Notes: generated by a model not told the origin, from the sequence alone. Positions 1 through 7,985 are shown, numbered from the stretch's first letter. The stretch: DNA of 33,347 nt from Chloroflexota bacterium (GCA_005883625.1 VBDU01000085.1:1-33347), one strand, 5' to 3'. Program-made: numbers and translations.

Positions 1-26
1 GTCCCGCTCGAACGTTTTTCATAGCG

Positions 27-805
27 GTGGGCACCGTGCGGAACGCATTGCTCGCGAGCGCGCTCCTGCTGGCGCTGCTGCCTCCCGTCCCGTCGCGCGC
101 CGCGACGTGCACGAGCAGCATCGGACCGGGCATCCCGCCGCCGGCCCAGACGCCGAGCGGCCTTCCGGGCTTCCATGCCGCGTGGTACGGGCAGAGCGGA
201 TACATGTCGCTCTGCGCGGGCGCGAGCGCGACCGCGACCGTGAGCCGGGCCAGGACCGTGCGAGCGTGCTCGGCGGCGACGGCACGAACGGGTCGCCCGC
301 GACCGCGTGGACCCGCTTCAACCGTCCCGCGGTACAGCCCGCGGCGTACGTCGGTCCGAATCAGATCGCCTGGTTCCAGTTCGCCGTGCGCGCCCCCGAC
401 GCTCCCGGGACTTATCGGATCGCGCTGCGTCCGCTCATCGAGGGTGCGCAGTGGCTCGAGGACTACGGCGTCTTCTGGTACGTGACCGTGCTGAATCCCG
501 ACGGCACGGCTCCGGCGCCGCCGGCCGCGACGAGCACGACGACCGTCGTCGCCTCGTACTTCGGCCCGGGCCTTTACGGCAACCGCACCGCGTGCGGGCA
601 GACGCTCACGACGACACTGCAGGGGGTCGCCCATCGAACGCTCCCGTGCGGCTCGGCCGTCCGGCTGTCTTATGCGGGCCGCTCGGTCACCGTGCCCGTC
701 GTCGACCGAGGGCCGAACGTCGCCGGTCGCGAGTTCGACCTCACATACGCGACGAAGATCGCGCTCGGGTGCCCCGACATCTGCGTCCTCTCGTGGACGC
801 GCTGA
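27..805 (+). pseudogene. RlpA-like double-psi beta-barrel secreted protein, frame-disrupted
   Basis: The first reading frame (GTG at 27) gives a signal peptide (hydrophobic stretch ending near SRAATC) and the start of an NBR1-type Ig-like domain (FHAAWYGQSGYMSLCAGA, then ATATVS). Near 240-260 the coding sense moves to another frame, which continues with PGQDRASVLGGDGTNGSP, the end of the Ig-like domain (EDYGVFWYVTV) and an RlpA/expansin-like DPBB domain (VASYFGPGLYGNRTACG, then VPVVDRGPNVAGREFDLT), ending at 805. RlpA-type domains act on or bind peptidoglycan outside the cell. Compared with what I remember of this Ig-like domain, roughly 30 residues between the ATATVS strand and the PGQD turn are missing, so this looks like an internal deletion that also shifts frame. 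It is either a real pseudogene or an assembly error. The split is seen directly; the size of the loss is from memory of the family. Confidence 0.72.
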
Positions 806-819
806 GCTGAGGCGGGCTC

Positions 820-1728
820 CTAGAACACCGCGATCGGATTGACCGGCGACGCCGTCCCGCCCGCGATGCGCAGCGGCGCGACCGCGAAGAGGAACTCCCA
901 CCGCGCGCGCTCGGCGCAGCTCGCCGCGAGTCGGGCGAGGTCGAGGTTGTCGAGGAGCTGCAGGCCCATCGCGACGAGGCAGAGGACGTGGATCGGCTGG
1001 CGCGGCTCGCCGCCGCTCGGGAGGGCGTCGCTCACGCCGTCACAGCCCAGGAGCGCGACCCCGCGGTCGTGCAGCCACGGAGCGCAGGTGTAGCGAAGAC
1101 CGGCCAGGCGCTCGCTCGCGTTCCAGGGGCCGTGTGCGGCGCGGCGCCGATCGCGGCCAGTGAAGACGAGGAGTGCGTCGCCCTCGCCGACGCGCGTGCG
1201 CTGCGCCGCCTCGGCGGCGTCGAGCTCGCTCGGCTCGATCGCCGTCCCCGGCTCCAGCCACTGGACGCCGCGCAGGCGTGGGACGTCGAGAAGGACGCCG
1301 CGCGTCACGATGCCGTGCTCCCCGATCGTGACGGCGTTCGCCGTCGCCCCTGTCGAGAGGACCGTGCCGGCGGGCCGGCCGTTGTAGATCTGTCCGCGCC
1401 AGACGAAGTGGCAGAGAGCGTCGAGATGTGAATGCGCGAAGCCGTGCGGCGCGAGCGCGACGTAGTCCGAGGTCGAGCTCATCACGGCCGGATCCGCCAC
1501 GTCCCCCGCGCGGAGCATGAGGTGGACCGCGGGGCGCGCGTTCTCGACGTCCGCGACCGTATTCAAGGGACGCGCGCAGCCGATCGTCTCGCCCGTGCGG
1601 ACGAGCGCCGCGGCGCGCGCGGTGCGCTCCGGCGTGATGAGGTTGAGGGTCCCGCGCTCGTCGTCGGCGCCCCAGCGGCCCCAGTTGCTGCAGCTCTCGA
1701 AGAGCGCGCGGAAGGCGTCGGCGTCCAC
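820..1728 (-). CDS. Cyclase / kynurenine formamidase-like hydrolase
   Basis: A 302-residue protein of the putative cyclase family (PF04199), metal-dependent hydrolases that include kynurenine formamidase and isatin hydrolase. The family metal-binding motif is visible at residues 99-107 (HSHLDALCH), in the variant form HSH instead of the usual HxGTH. The N-terminal NWGRWGADDERGTLNL and the later GVALLGCDGVSD are typical of the long bacterial branch. I start at the GTG at 1728 because the family begins just before the NWGRWG block. The reading frame stays open to 1872, but that extension is low-complexity and runs into the divergent gene at 1775. Only 46 bp separate the two start codons, and I see no strong ribosome site, so a leaderless message is possible. 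The substrate cannot be told from sequence. Confidence 0.85.
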   Translation of the reverse strand: MDADAFRALFESCSNWGRWGADDERGTLNLITPERTARAAALVRTGETIGCARPLNTVADVENARPAVHLMLRAGDVADPAVMSSTSDYVALAPHGFAHSHLDALCHFVWRGQIYNGRPAGTVLSTGATANAVTIGEHGIVTRGVLLDVPRLRGVQWLEPGTAIEPSELDAAEAAQRTRVGEGDALLVFTGRDRRRAAHGPWNASERLAGLRYTCAPWLHDRGVALLGCDGVSDALPSGGEPRQPIHVLCLVAMGLQLLDNLDLARLAASCAERARWEFLFAVAPLRIAGGTASPVNPIAVF

Positions 1729-1774
1729 GGTGCCGGGTACGGTAGGGCGGCGCGAGTATCGTCGCTCGACAGAA

Positions 1775-3490
1775 GTGGCCCTGCGCGACCCGTCGAACAC
1801 CGCGGAGGGCGAGCCGATCGGCTTCGTCCTCGGACCGCGCCGGTTCGAGCACGGCATCACGTGGGCGCGCATTCTGGGCGCGCTCGTCGTCTTCGTGCTC
1901 CTCCCGGCGCTCCCGAACCTCGGCCCCGTGGCCGTGGCGGTCCTCGGGGGCTACCTCATCGTCTGGGCGATCGCGCTGCACGTCCTGTCCGATCGCGTGC
2001 GGACGGTCCGCGACCAGGACCGCCTCTCGCGATTCGCGTTCGCGGGCGACAGCGTCGTCCTGCTCATCGGCCTCGTCACCGTGTCGCCCGACCCGCGGTG
2101 GGCGATCTACCCGCTCATGGGCGTGCTCTTCATCATCACCGCGGCGTTCCGTCTCGGTTGGGGCGGGACGCTCGCGGCGACCGCGATCCTGTCCCTCGAG
2201 ATCGTCGGCGTCGCGATCTGGCGCGACCTCGCCCTCGGCCTCAGGGTCGACACCCCGTACGTCGCGTTCGACCTTCTCATGTACGGGCTGACGGCGCTCC
2301 TCACGACGGCGATGCTCAACGAGCTCGGAGCGCTCCGGCGGGAGCGCACGGTCCTCATGGCCCGCGCGAGCGACGTCGAGATCCTGCGCCGGGCGGAGCG
2401 GGAGCGCGGCGAGCTCCTCGACCGCGAGCGCTCGGCGCGGGCGGAGGCCGAGCTCGCCACGGCGCGGCTCGAGGCGCTCCAGCAGGTCGCCGACGCGGCG
2501 CTCTCACGGGCGCGGCTCGACGACGTCCTGCCTAAGATCCTCGAGCGCGTCGCGCAGCTCTTCGACGCGGACTTCGCGGTGGTCCTGCAGCGCGCGCAGG
2601 CCCAGGGTACGTACGCCCTGCGGGCGAGCTCGACGAGGGGCCAAGTCCCGCGCACGGTCGTCCTCCTGCAGAGCGGGGACGCCGAGCGGGCGATCACCTC
2701 GCGGCGCCCGATCGCGATCGCCGACCACTCGACGCGCGAGATCGACACGATCCTCGGCGCGCAGGTGCGCGAAGCGGCCCTTGCCCCGCTCTACGCGGGA
2801 GGCGATCTCGTCGGGCTCCTCTACGTCATGCGCCGCCAGGGCCGCGCGTTCTCGGCGGACGAGCTCGGTCTCCTGGGGCTCGTCGGCGAGCGCGTCGCCG
2901 CGGCCGTCGAGCGCGGAGCGCTGCTCGAGGCGGAGCGCCGCGCTCGAGCGGAGGCGGAGGCGGCCGAGGCGCGCATGCGCCTGCTGCTCCAGGCGGGCGA
3001 CGCGCTCGGCACGGAGAGCGCGCTCGAGCGGCGCCTCGAGGACATCACGCGCATCGCGGTCCCGAAGCTCGCCGACCTCTGCGCGGTCGATCTCCTCGAA
3101 AAGGACGGGGCCCTTCGCCGCGTCGCGCTCGCCGCGGTCGAGGTGGGGATGGAGCGCGACAACTGGGCGCTCTCGAGCCGCATCCGTCGCGATCGCACGC
3201 ACGCGCATCCGGTGTGGGAGGTCATCGACGCCGTAAAGCCCACGCTCTGGGACGAGCTCGATCCCGAGCGCATCGGCAGGCTCGCGTGGAGCCCCGGGCA
3301 CCTGCGGATGATGCTCGAACGCGACGTCTGCTCCTGGATGGCCGTCCCCCTCGCCGACGACGGGATCCGCGGCGTCATGGTCTTCGTGAACGCGCAATCC
3401 CGGCGGCACTTCACCGCGAACGATCTCGCGACGGCGCAGCAGCTCGCGAGCCGCGTCGCGAACGCGATCGTGCGCTCCGCCCTCGGGTGA
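1775..3490 (+). CDS. Membrane protein with two GAF domains, no output domain
   Basis: A 571-residue protein. Residues about 30-185 hold five or six hydrophobic helices resembling the membrane sensor part of histidine kinases. Residues 186-235 form an Arg/Glu/Ala-rich coiled coil. Two GAF-like domains follow (about 235-385 and 420-570), joined by another charged helix (ERRARAEAEAAEARM). No HisKA, HATPase, GGDEF, HD or PP2C domain follows; the protein ends just after the last GAF helix (VANAIVRSALG). It may therefore act by protein interaction or need a separate partner. Start GTG at 1775 is chosen because upstream codons in frame overlap the cyclase gene antisense and carry no hydrophobic or conserved pattern; the ribosome site is weak. 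Domain assignment is by pattern and the ligand is unknown. Confidence 0.8.
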   Translation: MALRDPSNTAEGEPIGFVLGPRRFEHGITWARILGALVVFVLLPALPNLGPVAVAVLGGYLIVWAIALHVLSDRVRTVRDQDRLSRFAFAGDSVVLLIGLVTVSPDPRWAIYPLMGVLFIITAAFRLGWGGTLAATAILSLEIVGVAIWRDLALGLRVDTPYVAFDLLMYGLTALLTTAMLNELGALRRERTVLMARASDVEILRRAERERGELLDRERSARAEAELATARLEALQQVADAALSRARLDDVLPKILERVAQLFDADFAVVLQRAQAQGTYALRASSTRGQVPRTVVLLQSGDAERAITSRRPIAIADHSTREIDTILGAQVREAALAPLYAGGDLVGLLYVMRRQGRAFSADELGLLGLVGERVAAAVERGALLEAERRARAEAEAAEARMRLLLQAGDALGTESALERRLEDITRIAVPKLADLCAVDLLEKDGALRRVALAAVEVGMERDNWALSSRIRRDRTHAHPVWEVIDAVKPTLWDELDPERIGRLAWSPGHLRMMLERDVCSWMAVPLADDGIRGVMVFVNAQSRRHFTANDLATAQQLASRVANAIVRSALG

Positions 3491-3568
3491 CCGGAGAGCT
3501 GAGGGAATTCAGCGGGACCCGGCCCGGCGACACGAAGGAGCCTCTAGAGCGCCAGGCCCGCGGCGGGT

Positions 3569-3584
3569 TCACCCGCCCGGGTGA
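3569..3584. promoter_or_regulatory. Short perfect inverted repeat upstream of the TPR-like gene
   Basis: Arms tcacccg and cgggtga (7 bp each) flank two bases, 20 bp before the ATG at 3604. It lies in the 113-bp gap after the GAF protein. It could be an operator or a small RNA hairpin; no T-run follows, so it is not a classic terminator. Function is unproven. Confidence 0.3.
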
Positions 3585-3603
3585 GCGCGGCGGCGCGCCC
3601 GAC

Positions 3604-4461
3604 ATGGAAGACTCCGTGCGTATGGGTACCGAGATCGAGATCGATCCGCGCCTGCTCGCGCTGCAGAACACGCGGCCGGCCGTACCCGCGCCGAGCGAGG
3701 CCACGCTCGCGGCGCCGCGCTCGGACGTGGAAGCGCTCAAGGACGGCGCCGCGATGCTCGTCCAGGCGGGCAACCGCGTCGCCGCGATCGCGCTCCTGTG
3801 GTCGGCCATCGCCATCGAGCCGCTCGATCTCGGCGCGCACCGCCGCCTCGCCGCGATGCTCGCGAACGCGGGCGATCCCGACGGCGCCGCGAACGAGTAC
3901 GCCCGCTACATCGACTTCGTGCTCCCCACCGGCGACGTCGGCCGCGCCGCGGCCGAGCTCTCGTACGGCGCCACGATGCTGGGAGGCCACCCCGCGCTGC
4001 ACGAGGCCGCCGAGAAGATCGCACTCGCCGTCCGCGCGCTCGTCCCGGCCCTCCCCGAGCCGGCCCCGCTTCCGATCCCGCGCCTCCTCCCCAAGGTGGA
4101 CCTCCGTTTCTGCGTGCACGACGACGGCCGGTATCGCTGGCTGCAGCTCGAGGGTGGGCACGCCGACCTCGCGCCGTCCGCGGTGCGGCTGCTCGACGGT
4201 GACGACAACGTCCTCAACATGCGTCCCTGCATCGCGATCGCGCACGGGCAGAAGGGGCACGCGCCCGCGATCGACGGCGAGCCGCCGAGCGTCGCCTGGG
4301 CCGTCCTCGGCGTGTCCGACGACGTCGTCGCAGCGCTCGATGCGGGCGACCTTCCGCCGTACCGGATCGAGGCGCAAATCGGCGACGAATGGCTCTCGAC
4401 GTCGCTCGCCGACACCGGCTGCCGCGTGGGCCGCCGGGCCGCGAGGGCCGCGGTCTCCTAG
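3604..4461 (+). CDS. Hypothetical protein with TPR-like N-terminal half
   Basis: A 285-residue soluble protein with no signal peptide or membrane segment. Residues about 40-150 are alpha-helical with a tetratricopeptide-like pattern (LKDGAAMLVQAGNRVAAIAL, then AHRRLAAMLANAGDPDGAAN). After a proline-rich linker (LPEPAPLPIPRL) comes a beta-rich C-terminal part (about 170-285) that I do not recognise. TPR-like repeats usually mediate protein-protein contacts. The ATG at 3604 is used; an ATG six codons later (3622) is equally possible, as neither has a clear ribosome site. The gene ends tail-to-tail with DoxX, the two stop codons sharing a CTAG. Function unknown. Confidence 0.75.
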   Translation: MEDSVRMGTEIEIDPRLLALQNTRPAVPAPSEATLAAPRSDVEALKDGAAMLVQAGNRVAAIALLWSAIAIEPLDLGAHRRLAAMLANAGDPDGAANEYARYIDFVLPTGDVGRAAAELSYGATMLGGHPALHEAAEKIALAVRALVPALPEPAPLPIPRLLPKVDLRFCVHDDGRYRWLQLEGGHADLAPSAVRLLDGDDNVLNMRPCIAIAHGQKGHAPAIDGEPPSVAWAVLGVSDDVVAALDAGDLPPYRIEAQIGDEWLSTSLADTGCRVGRRAARAAVS

Positions 4462-4997
4462 AGGAAGAACCCCGCGGCCGAGACGAGCACCGCGGCGACG
4501 AGCGCGACGATGAACGTCGCGGGCCGCGGCAGCGCGAACGGAAGGCGCCGCTCGAGCGAGTAGAGACCCGGACCCATGATCCCGATCGCGACGAGGATCG
4601 CGATGAGCACGAGGTTGTACTCGAATCCGCCTTGCTGCGACCAGAGACCCTTCGGCGCGTGCACCTTCACGATCGCGACGAGCATGTCCGCGACGATGAG
4701 CGCCGCGCCGACCGAGGCGAACAGGCCGAGCACGAGCATGATGCCGCCCGCGAGCTCCGCGCCCGCTTCGAGCGGCGCCCAGAACGACGCCGGCTCGAGC
4801 CCGAGCTTCGCGACGTCCTCGGTCCACTTGGCGAGTCCCTGACCGCCGAACCAGCCGAGCGTCTTCTGGAGTCCGTGCCCGATGAACAGCAGCCCGACGA
4901 CGACGCGCACGAGCAACAAACCCTTGTTCACGTTGACCGGCCACACCCGTTGCCGGACCGTGTTCACCGGCCGCTGGGCTTCGAGCGTCCTCGCCAT
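4458..4997 (-). CDS. DoxX family membrane protein
   Basis: A 179-residue integral membrane protein with four hydrophobic helices. It shows the DoxX pattern: a first helix with RVVVGLLFIGHGLQK, then the amphipathic FGGQGLAKWTEDVAKLG, then LEAGAELAGGIMLVLGLF. DoxX-type proteins are linked to quinone or thiosulfate redox and oxidative-stress complexes, but most members have no assigned role. The ATG at 4997 is preceded by a strong Shine-Dalgarno stretch (GAGAGGAG on the coding strand). The extra hydrophobic C-terminal helix (TFIVALVAAVLVSAAGFFL) makes the protein a little longer than minimal DoxX. A GTCAC/GTGAC palindrome lies about 90 bp upstream. Confidence 0.9.
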   Translation of the reverse strand: MARTLEAQRPVNTVRQRVWPVNVNKGLLLVRVVVGLLFIGHGLQKTLGWFGGQGLAKWTEDVAKLGLEPASFWAPLEAGAELAGGIMLVLGLFASVGAALIVADMLVAIVKVHAPKGLWSQQGGFEYNLVLIAILVAIGIMGPGLYSLERRLPFALPRPATFIVALVAAVLVSAAGFFL

Positions 4998-5084
4998 CGA
5001 AGGCTCCTCTCAACCGACGCGGACGCCACCGCCCGTGCCGGACGCGCGTTCTGGCCTCATAACGGACGGTCCGCCGCGGCGGAT

Positions 5085-5100
5085 GTCACGCGAATGTGAC
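5085..5100. promoter_or_regulatory. GTCAC-N6-GTGAC palindrome upstream of DoxX
   Basis: Perfect 5-bp inverted repeat with a 6-bp spacer in the 142-bp gap between DoxX and the small secreted-peptide gene. A TTATGA stretch (5057-5062 read on the minus strand) could be the DoxX -10 element, which would place the palindrome at or just upstream of the -35 region. The geometry resembles a dimeric regulator site. No regulator is assigned. Confidence 0.35.
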
Positions 5101-5139
5101 GGAACGATGGCGATCGTGTCCTGGCGACCGCTGCGAAAG

Positions 5140-5388
5140 CTAACCCCCGCGCGGGACGAGGATGTATGGCGGGCACGGGCGGTCGGGCACCGCCTGCGGC
5201 GGCAGTGGCTTCCCCGGCGGGCAGCAGGTGGGGAACGGGCGCCCGGCCCCGTCGCCCAGCGGGACCGGCGGGCACGGCGTTGGCGTGGGCGCAGGGAACG
5301 GTCCGCGCTCGAACGCGCCGCCCACGCCCGCCGCTGCGAACGCGAGCGAGGCGGCCAGGATCACCCAGAGCGCGAGACGCAGGCGCAT
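5140..5388 (-). CDS. Small secreted proline-rich peptide (hypothetical)
   Basis: An 82-residue peptide. Residues 1-25 form a clear signal peptide (MRLRLALWVILAASLAFAAA). The mature part is very rich in proline and contains cysteines (PTPTPCPPVP, TCCPPGKPLPPQ, RPCPPYILVPRGG). Such small exported Pro/Cys peptides are common in GC-rich genomes and lack assigned function. The signal peptide supports a real gene, but composition alone could create such a frame. The ATG at 5388 sits only 2 bp from a possible divergent ATG at 5391, so one of the two starts may be wrong. Confidence 0.5.
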   Translation of the reverse strand: MRLRLALWVILAASLAFAAAGVGGAFERGPFPAPTPTPCPPVPLGDGAGRPFPTCCPPGKPLPPQAVPDRPCPPYILVPRGG

Positions 5389-5390
5389 CC

Positions 5391-5560
5391 ATGAGGATGA
5401 CGCCGGCGATGCCCGGCTGGTTCCGCTGGCTCCTTGTTCCCCTCGCGGCGGTCGGCGCCACGGCCGCGGCGGGCTGCCGCTCGTCGCGGTCGCGCTCGCG
5501 GCGGCGCTCGGCCTGAGCAGCGCCGCACTCGCGATCGTCCTCGTCGCGCGTCGGATCTAG
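5391..5560 (+). pseudogene. Possible small two-helix membrane protein split over two frames
   Basis: Frame one (ATG at 5391, alternatives at 5397 and 5409) reads PGWFRWLLVPLAAVGATAAAG, a transmembrane-like helix. It then turns into Arg/Ser-rich nonsense. In another frame, from about 5465, a second hydrophobic helix follows directly (GLPLVAVALAAALGLSSAAL, then AIVLVARRI) and stops at 5560. Joined by a single-base indel in the GC-rich run near 5464-5475, they would make a protein of about 56 residues. The stop shares a CTAG with the convergent enzyme gene, a junction seen elsewhere in this window. This could be a sequencing error, a decayed gene, or chance in GC-rich DNA. Confidence 0.35.
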
Positions 5561-6537
5561 AGGTTGATCTCGCGCCCGATCTTCGCGCGGCGCGCGGCCG
5601 TCAGGATGAGCGCGGCCGCGGCGGCGTCCTGCACCGCGACGCCGACGGACTTGTAGACGGTGAGCTCGTCGTCGCGGGTGCGGCCACGCTTCGTCCCGGC
5701 GACGAGCTCGCCGAGCTCGGCGTGGACGTGGTCCGCCGTCATCGCTCCCTCCGCGATCGCGCGCGCGATGTCGCTCGACCCGGCCGGCGGTGGCGCGAGC
5801 GCCGCGGCGCGGGATTCGACGACCAGCACCGCGTCACGGAGCGTGGCGCCGTCGACCTCCCGGCCCGCGGTGTTGTAGCCGACCGACGTCACGTGCGCGC
5901 CGCGCCCGAGCCACTCGCGGCGGACGACGGGCTCGGGTGAATGCGTCGCCGCGGAGACGACGTCGGCGCCCGCCAGCGCGTCCGCGTAGGACGCCATGGC
6001 GCGCACCGGCGCGTCGAGCCAGCCGCGCGCGTCCTCGGCGAGCGCCCGCGCTTTCGCCGCGTCGCGGCCGGCCACGCGGATCTCCGCGAACGCCCGCACG
6101 CGGGGCACCGCCCGCAGGTGCGCGCGCGCCTGGACGCCCGTGCCCAGCACCGCGAGCACCCGCGCGTCGCGGCGCGCGAGCAGGTCCGTCGCGAGCGCCG
6201 ATCCCGCGGCGGTCCGCGCCGCGGTGATGGCCTCGCCGTCCATGAGCGCGACCGGCGTGCCATGCGCCGGGTCGAACACGACGATGACCGCCTGATGCGT
6301 GGGCCGGTCGGTGTTCCGGGGGAAGAGCGACACGAGCTTCGTCGTGAGCGCGCCGGCCGAAGGCAGGTACGCGGGCATCGCGGCGAGGAGCCCGTCGCGC
6401 TCCCCGACGAGCGCGGCGATGCGCGCGGGCATCGACGCGCGTCCGGCGCTGAGGTCGGCCATGGCGGCGGCGACGGCCGCGCGCAGCGCGTCGGGATCGA
6501 TCAGCGACTCGACCTCGCTCCGCGTCAGGACGAGCAC
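5557..6537 (-). CDS. Ornithine cyclodeaminase / mu-crystallin family protein
   Basis: A 326-residue cytoplasmic NAD(P)-dependent enzyme of the OCD/Mu-crystallin family (PF02423). Visible family marks are TTKLVSLFP (Lys67), GEAITAARTAAGSALA (Arg108), the Rossmann loop LGTGVQARAHL (about residues 131-141), the segment GADVVSAATHSPEP, and the C-terminal block VYKSVGVAVQDAAAA. Family members convert ornithine to proline, reduce ketimines, dehydrogenate alanine, or make opine-type metabolites. The exact substrate is not evident. The start is the GTG at 6537, immediately after a triplicated 17-bp sequence that separates it from the upstream membrane-protein gene. Length fits the family, and no key residue seems missing. 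Confidence 0.92.
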   Translation of the reverse strand: MLVLTRSEVESLIDPDALRAAVAAAMADLSAGRASMPARIAALVGERDGLLAAMPAYLPSAGALTTKLVSLFPRNTDRPTHQAVIVVFDPAHGTPVALMDGEAITAARTAAGSALATDLLARRDARVLAVLGTGVQARAHLRAVPRVRAFAEIRVAGRDAAKARALAEDARGWLDAPVRAMASYADALAGADVVSAATHSPEPVVRREWLGRGAHVTSVGYNTAGREVDGATLRDAVLVVESRAAALAPPPAGSSDIARAIAEGAMTADHVHAELGELVAGTKRGRTRDDELTVYKSVGVAVQDAAAAALILTAARRAKIGREINL

Positions 6538-6544
6538 GCTCGGA

Positions 6545-6594
6545 CTCTAGACCAGGAGGACCTCTAGACCAGGAGGACCTCTAGACCAGGAGGA
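6545..6594. repeat. Three tandem copies of a 17-bp unit at a stop codon
   Basis: The unit ctctagaccaggaggac occurs at 6545-6561, 6562-6578 and 6579-6594; the third copy is 16 bp and then diverges. On the minus strand each copy contains the last codons and stop of the upstream membrane-protein gene (FLLV then TAG). The repeat therefore looks like a tandem duplication of a gene end, and it sits 7 bp before the GTG of the next minus-strand gene. Confidence 0.95.
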
Positions 6595-7216
6595 AGCCCA
6601 CGAAGATGAGGCTCACGCCGGCGAGGTTCGTCCACTCGACGACGCCGCTCGCGCCGGTGAACGCGGCCGTCCCACCTGCTGCGGCCACGAGCACGCCCGC
6701 CGCGATGATCACGTTCGCGAGCGCGCGACGTCCCTCGTGACGCGCGCGGAGGAAGCGCCACGCCGACCACAGCGCGCCGGCGACCAGGACGAGGCTGCCC
6801 AGGCCGCTGCCGAGCCCGGCGAGGATCCGCGGTAGCGGCGCGCGGTCGAAGCCCTTGCCGGTGTCGGCGGCGGCGCTGAGGTCGACGGGGCTCGCGAAGA
6901 CGGCGACGCTGGCGAGGACGGTGAACGCGAGGAGTCCCCAGAGCGCCCGGCGGGCGGCCCGCGGGGCCAGCAGATAGGTCGTGCCGAGCGCGAGCCAGGC
7001 CACGTTGAGGATCGCCCCGAAGAGATAGAAGAGCCGGTATTCGGCTTCGGTCGCGCCGCCGCTGCGCGCCAGGACGCCCGCGGCCGCCGCAAGCGTGAAC
7101 ATCGCGAGCCCGATCGTCCAAACCAGCTGATGCGGGCGCCGGCGGCGCGCGTAGCGGAGGGCGAGCACCCCCGCGAAGACGGCGCTCACGACCGCCGACA
7201 GCACCGCCGCGATCAC
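6581..7216 (-). CDS. Multi-pass membrane protein (hypothetical)
   Basis: A 211-residue protein with six or seven hydrophobic helices: AVLSAVVSAVFAGVLAL, VWTIGLAMFTLAAAAGVLA, YLFGAILNVAWLALGTTYLL, WGLLAFTVLASVAVFAS, ILAGLGSGLGSLVLVAGAL, ANVIIAAGVLVAAAG and a last one ending GFLLV. The loops are short and Arg-rich, consistent with an inner-membrane protein. I do not recognise a family. Start is the GTG at 7216, since codons further up become hydrophilic and overlap the upstream region of the divergent DUF2277 gene. The stop codon lies in the third copy of a 17-bp tandem repeat. Confidence 0.75.
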   Translation of the reverse strand: MIAAVLSAVVSAVFAGVLALRYARRRRPHQLVWTIGLAMFTLAAAAGVLARSGGATEAEYRLFYLFGAILNVAWLALGTTYLLAPRAARRALWGLLAFTVLASVAVFASPVDLSAAADTGKGFDRAPLPRILAGLGSGLGSLVLVAGALWSAWRFLRARHEGRRALANVIIAAGVLVAAAGGTAAFTGASGVVEWTNLAGVSLIFVGFLLV

Positions 7217-7284
7217 GACCGCCGACCGTGCGGGCGCCGGGCACGGCCGTCAACGCCGCTGCCCAGGTTTACTACGCTTGCGAC

Positions 7285-7527
7285 ATGTGCAGGAGCATCA
7301 AGACCCTACGCCGACCCGAGGGCGCCACCGACGAGGAGATCCGCGCCGCTGCGCTGCAATTCGTCCGCAAGGTGAGCGGCTATCGCCAGCCCGCCGCGCG
7401 GAACCAGGAGGCGTTCGAAGCCGCCGTCGACGAGGTCGAACGCGCCTCGAAACGCCTGCTGCGAAAGCTCCCCGTGCCGCGTCTACGCAATTTGGAGGAG
7501 CCAGCGAACACGTCATCCAGTGGATGA
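7285..7527 (+). CDS. DUF2277 family protein
   Basis: An 80-residue protein starting MCRSIKTLRRPEGATDEEIR, the invariant opening of DUF2277. It continues with AAALQFVRKVSGYRQPAARN and FEAAVDEVERASKRLLRKLP, also typical. The ATG at 7285 is chosen because the family begins exactly at MCRSIK; the open frame upstream to 7228 is not conserved. No ribosome site is evident, and a TACTAC hexamer lies 10 bp before the ATG, so a leaderless transcript is possible. Function of the family is unknown. The tail after residue 70 (EEPANTSSSG) is poorly conserved. Confidence 0.9.
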   Translation: MCRSIKTLRRPEGATDEEIRAAALQFVRKVSGYRQPAARNQEAFEAAVDEVERASKRLLRKLPVPRLRNLEEPANTSSSG

Positions 7528-7605
7528 CGAACGCGCGGCCGGTTGCGAGACTCGTGCCACAGGGTCGGCCGAGCGCGGGGTGAGGGCATCACGCGCGGCC
7601 GGCCC

Positions 7606-7977
7606 TCATTTCTTTTTCGTGAGATGGCGCTCCAGGACTTCGCGCAAGCCATCCGGGTAATACGGCTTCGCGACGAACTCCGTGCACCCCGCTTCCAGCG
7701 CGATCGCCTCATCGCCCGGCGTGGCCGACGCCGAGATCGCGACGATCGGAAGGTCGCGGGCCCAGCGCCGCAGCCGGAGCGTCTTCACGACGGTCCAGCC
7801 GTCGAGGTGCGGCAGCTGGAGGTCGAGGAGGATGAGCGCCGGCCGGTCGCGCTCGGCGACCTCGAGCGCGCTCACGCCGTCGATCGCCACGACCGCCTCA
7901 TGGCCCGCGTGGGTGACGATCCGCCTCGCGAGATCGAGGTTGTTCGGCTCATCCTCGACGATGAGGACGCGCGCCAT
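7606..7977 (-). CDS. Single-domain response regulator
   Basis: A 123-residue stand-alone receiver domain. Acidic pocket residues are in VEDEPNN (Glu8-Asp9), the phosphoacceptor is Asp52 (LILLDLQLPHLDG), and the conserved lysine is Lys104 (FVAKPYYP). No output domain follows, so it probably passes signals by protein contact or works in a phosphorelay. It begins 8 bp after the stop of the histidine kinase gene and is surely co-transcribed with it. It closely resembles the first receiver domain of the REC-REC-kinase protein at 12411: both begin MARVL(I/V)VEDE and share GHEA and DGVSAL. This suggests duplication between the two neighbouring signalling units. Confidence 0.95.
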   Translation of the reverse strand: MARVLIVEDEPNNLDLARRIVTHAGHEAVVAIDGVSALEVAERDRPALILLDLQLPHLDGWTVVKTLRLRRWARDLPIVAISASATPGDEAIALEAGCTEFVAKPYYPDGLREVLERHLTKKK

Positions 7978-7985
7978 GCGACTCG

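Noticed and set aside
2504..3409. A 301-codon minus-strand frame
   Set aside because: Antisense to the GAF domains; no motif, and only charged low-complexity sequence.
7606..7620. T-rich stretch that could end a terminator
   Set aside because: The run codes for the final lysines of the minus-strand receiver protein, and no stem precedes it on either strand in the right place.
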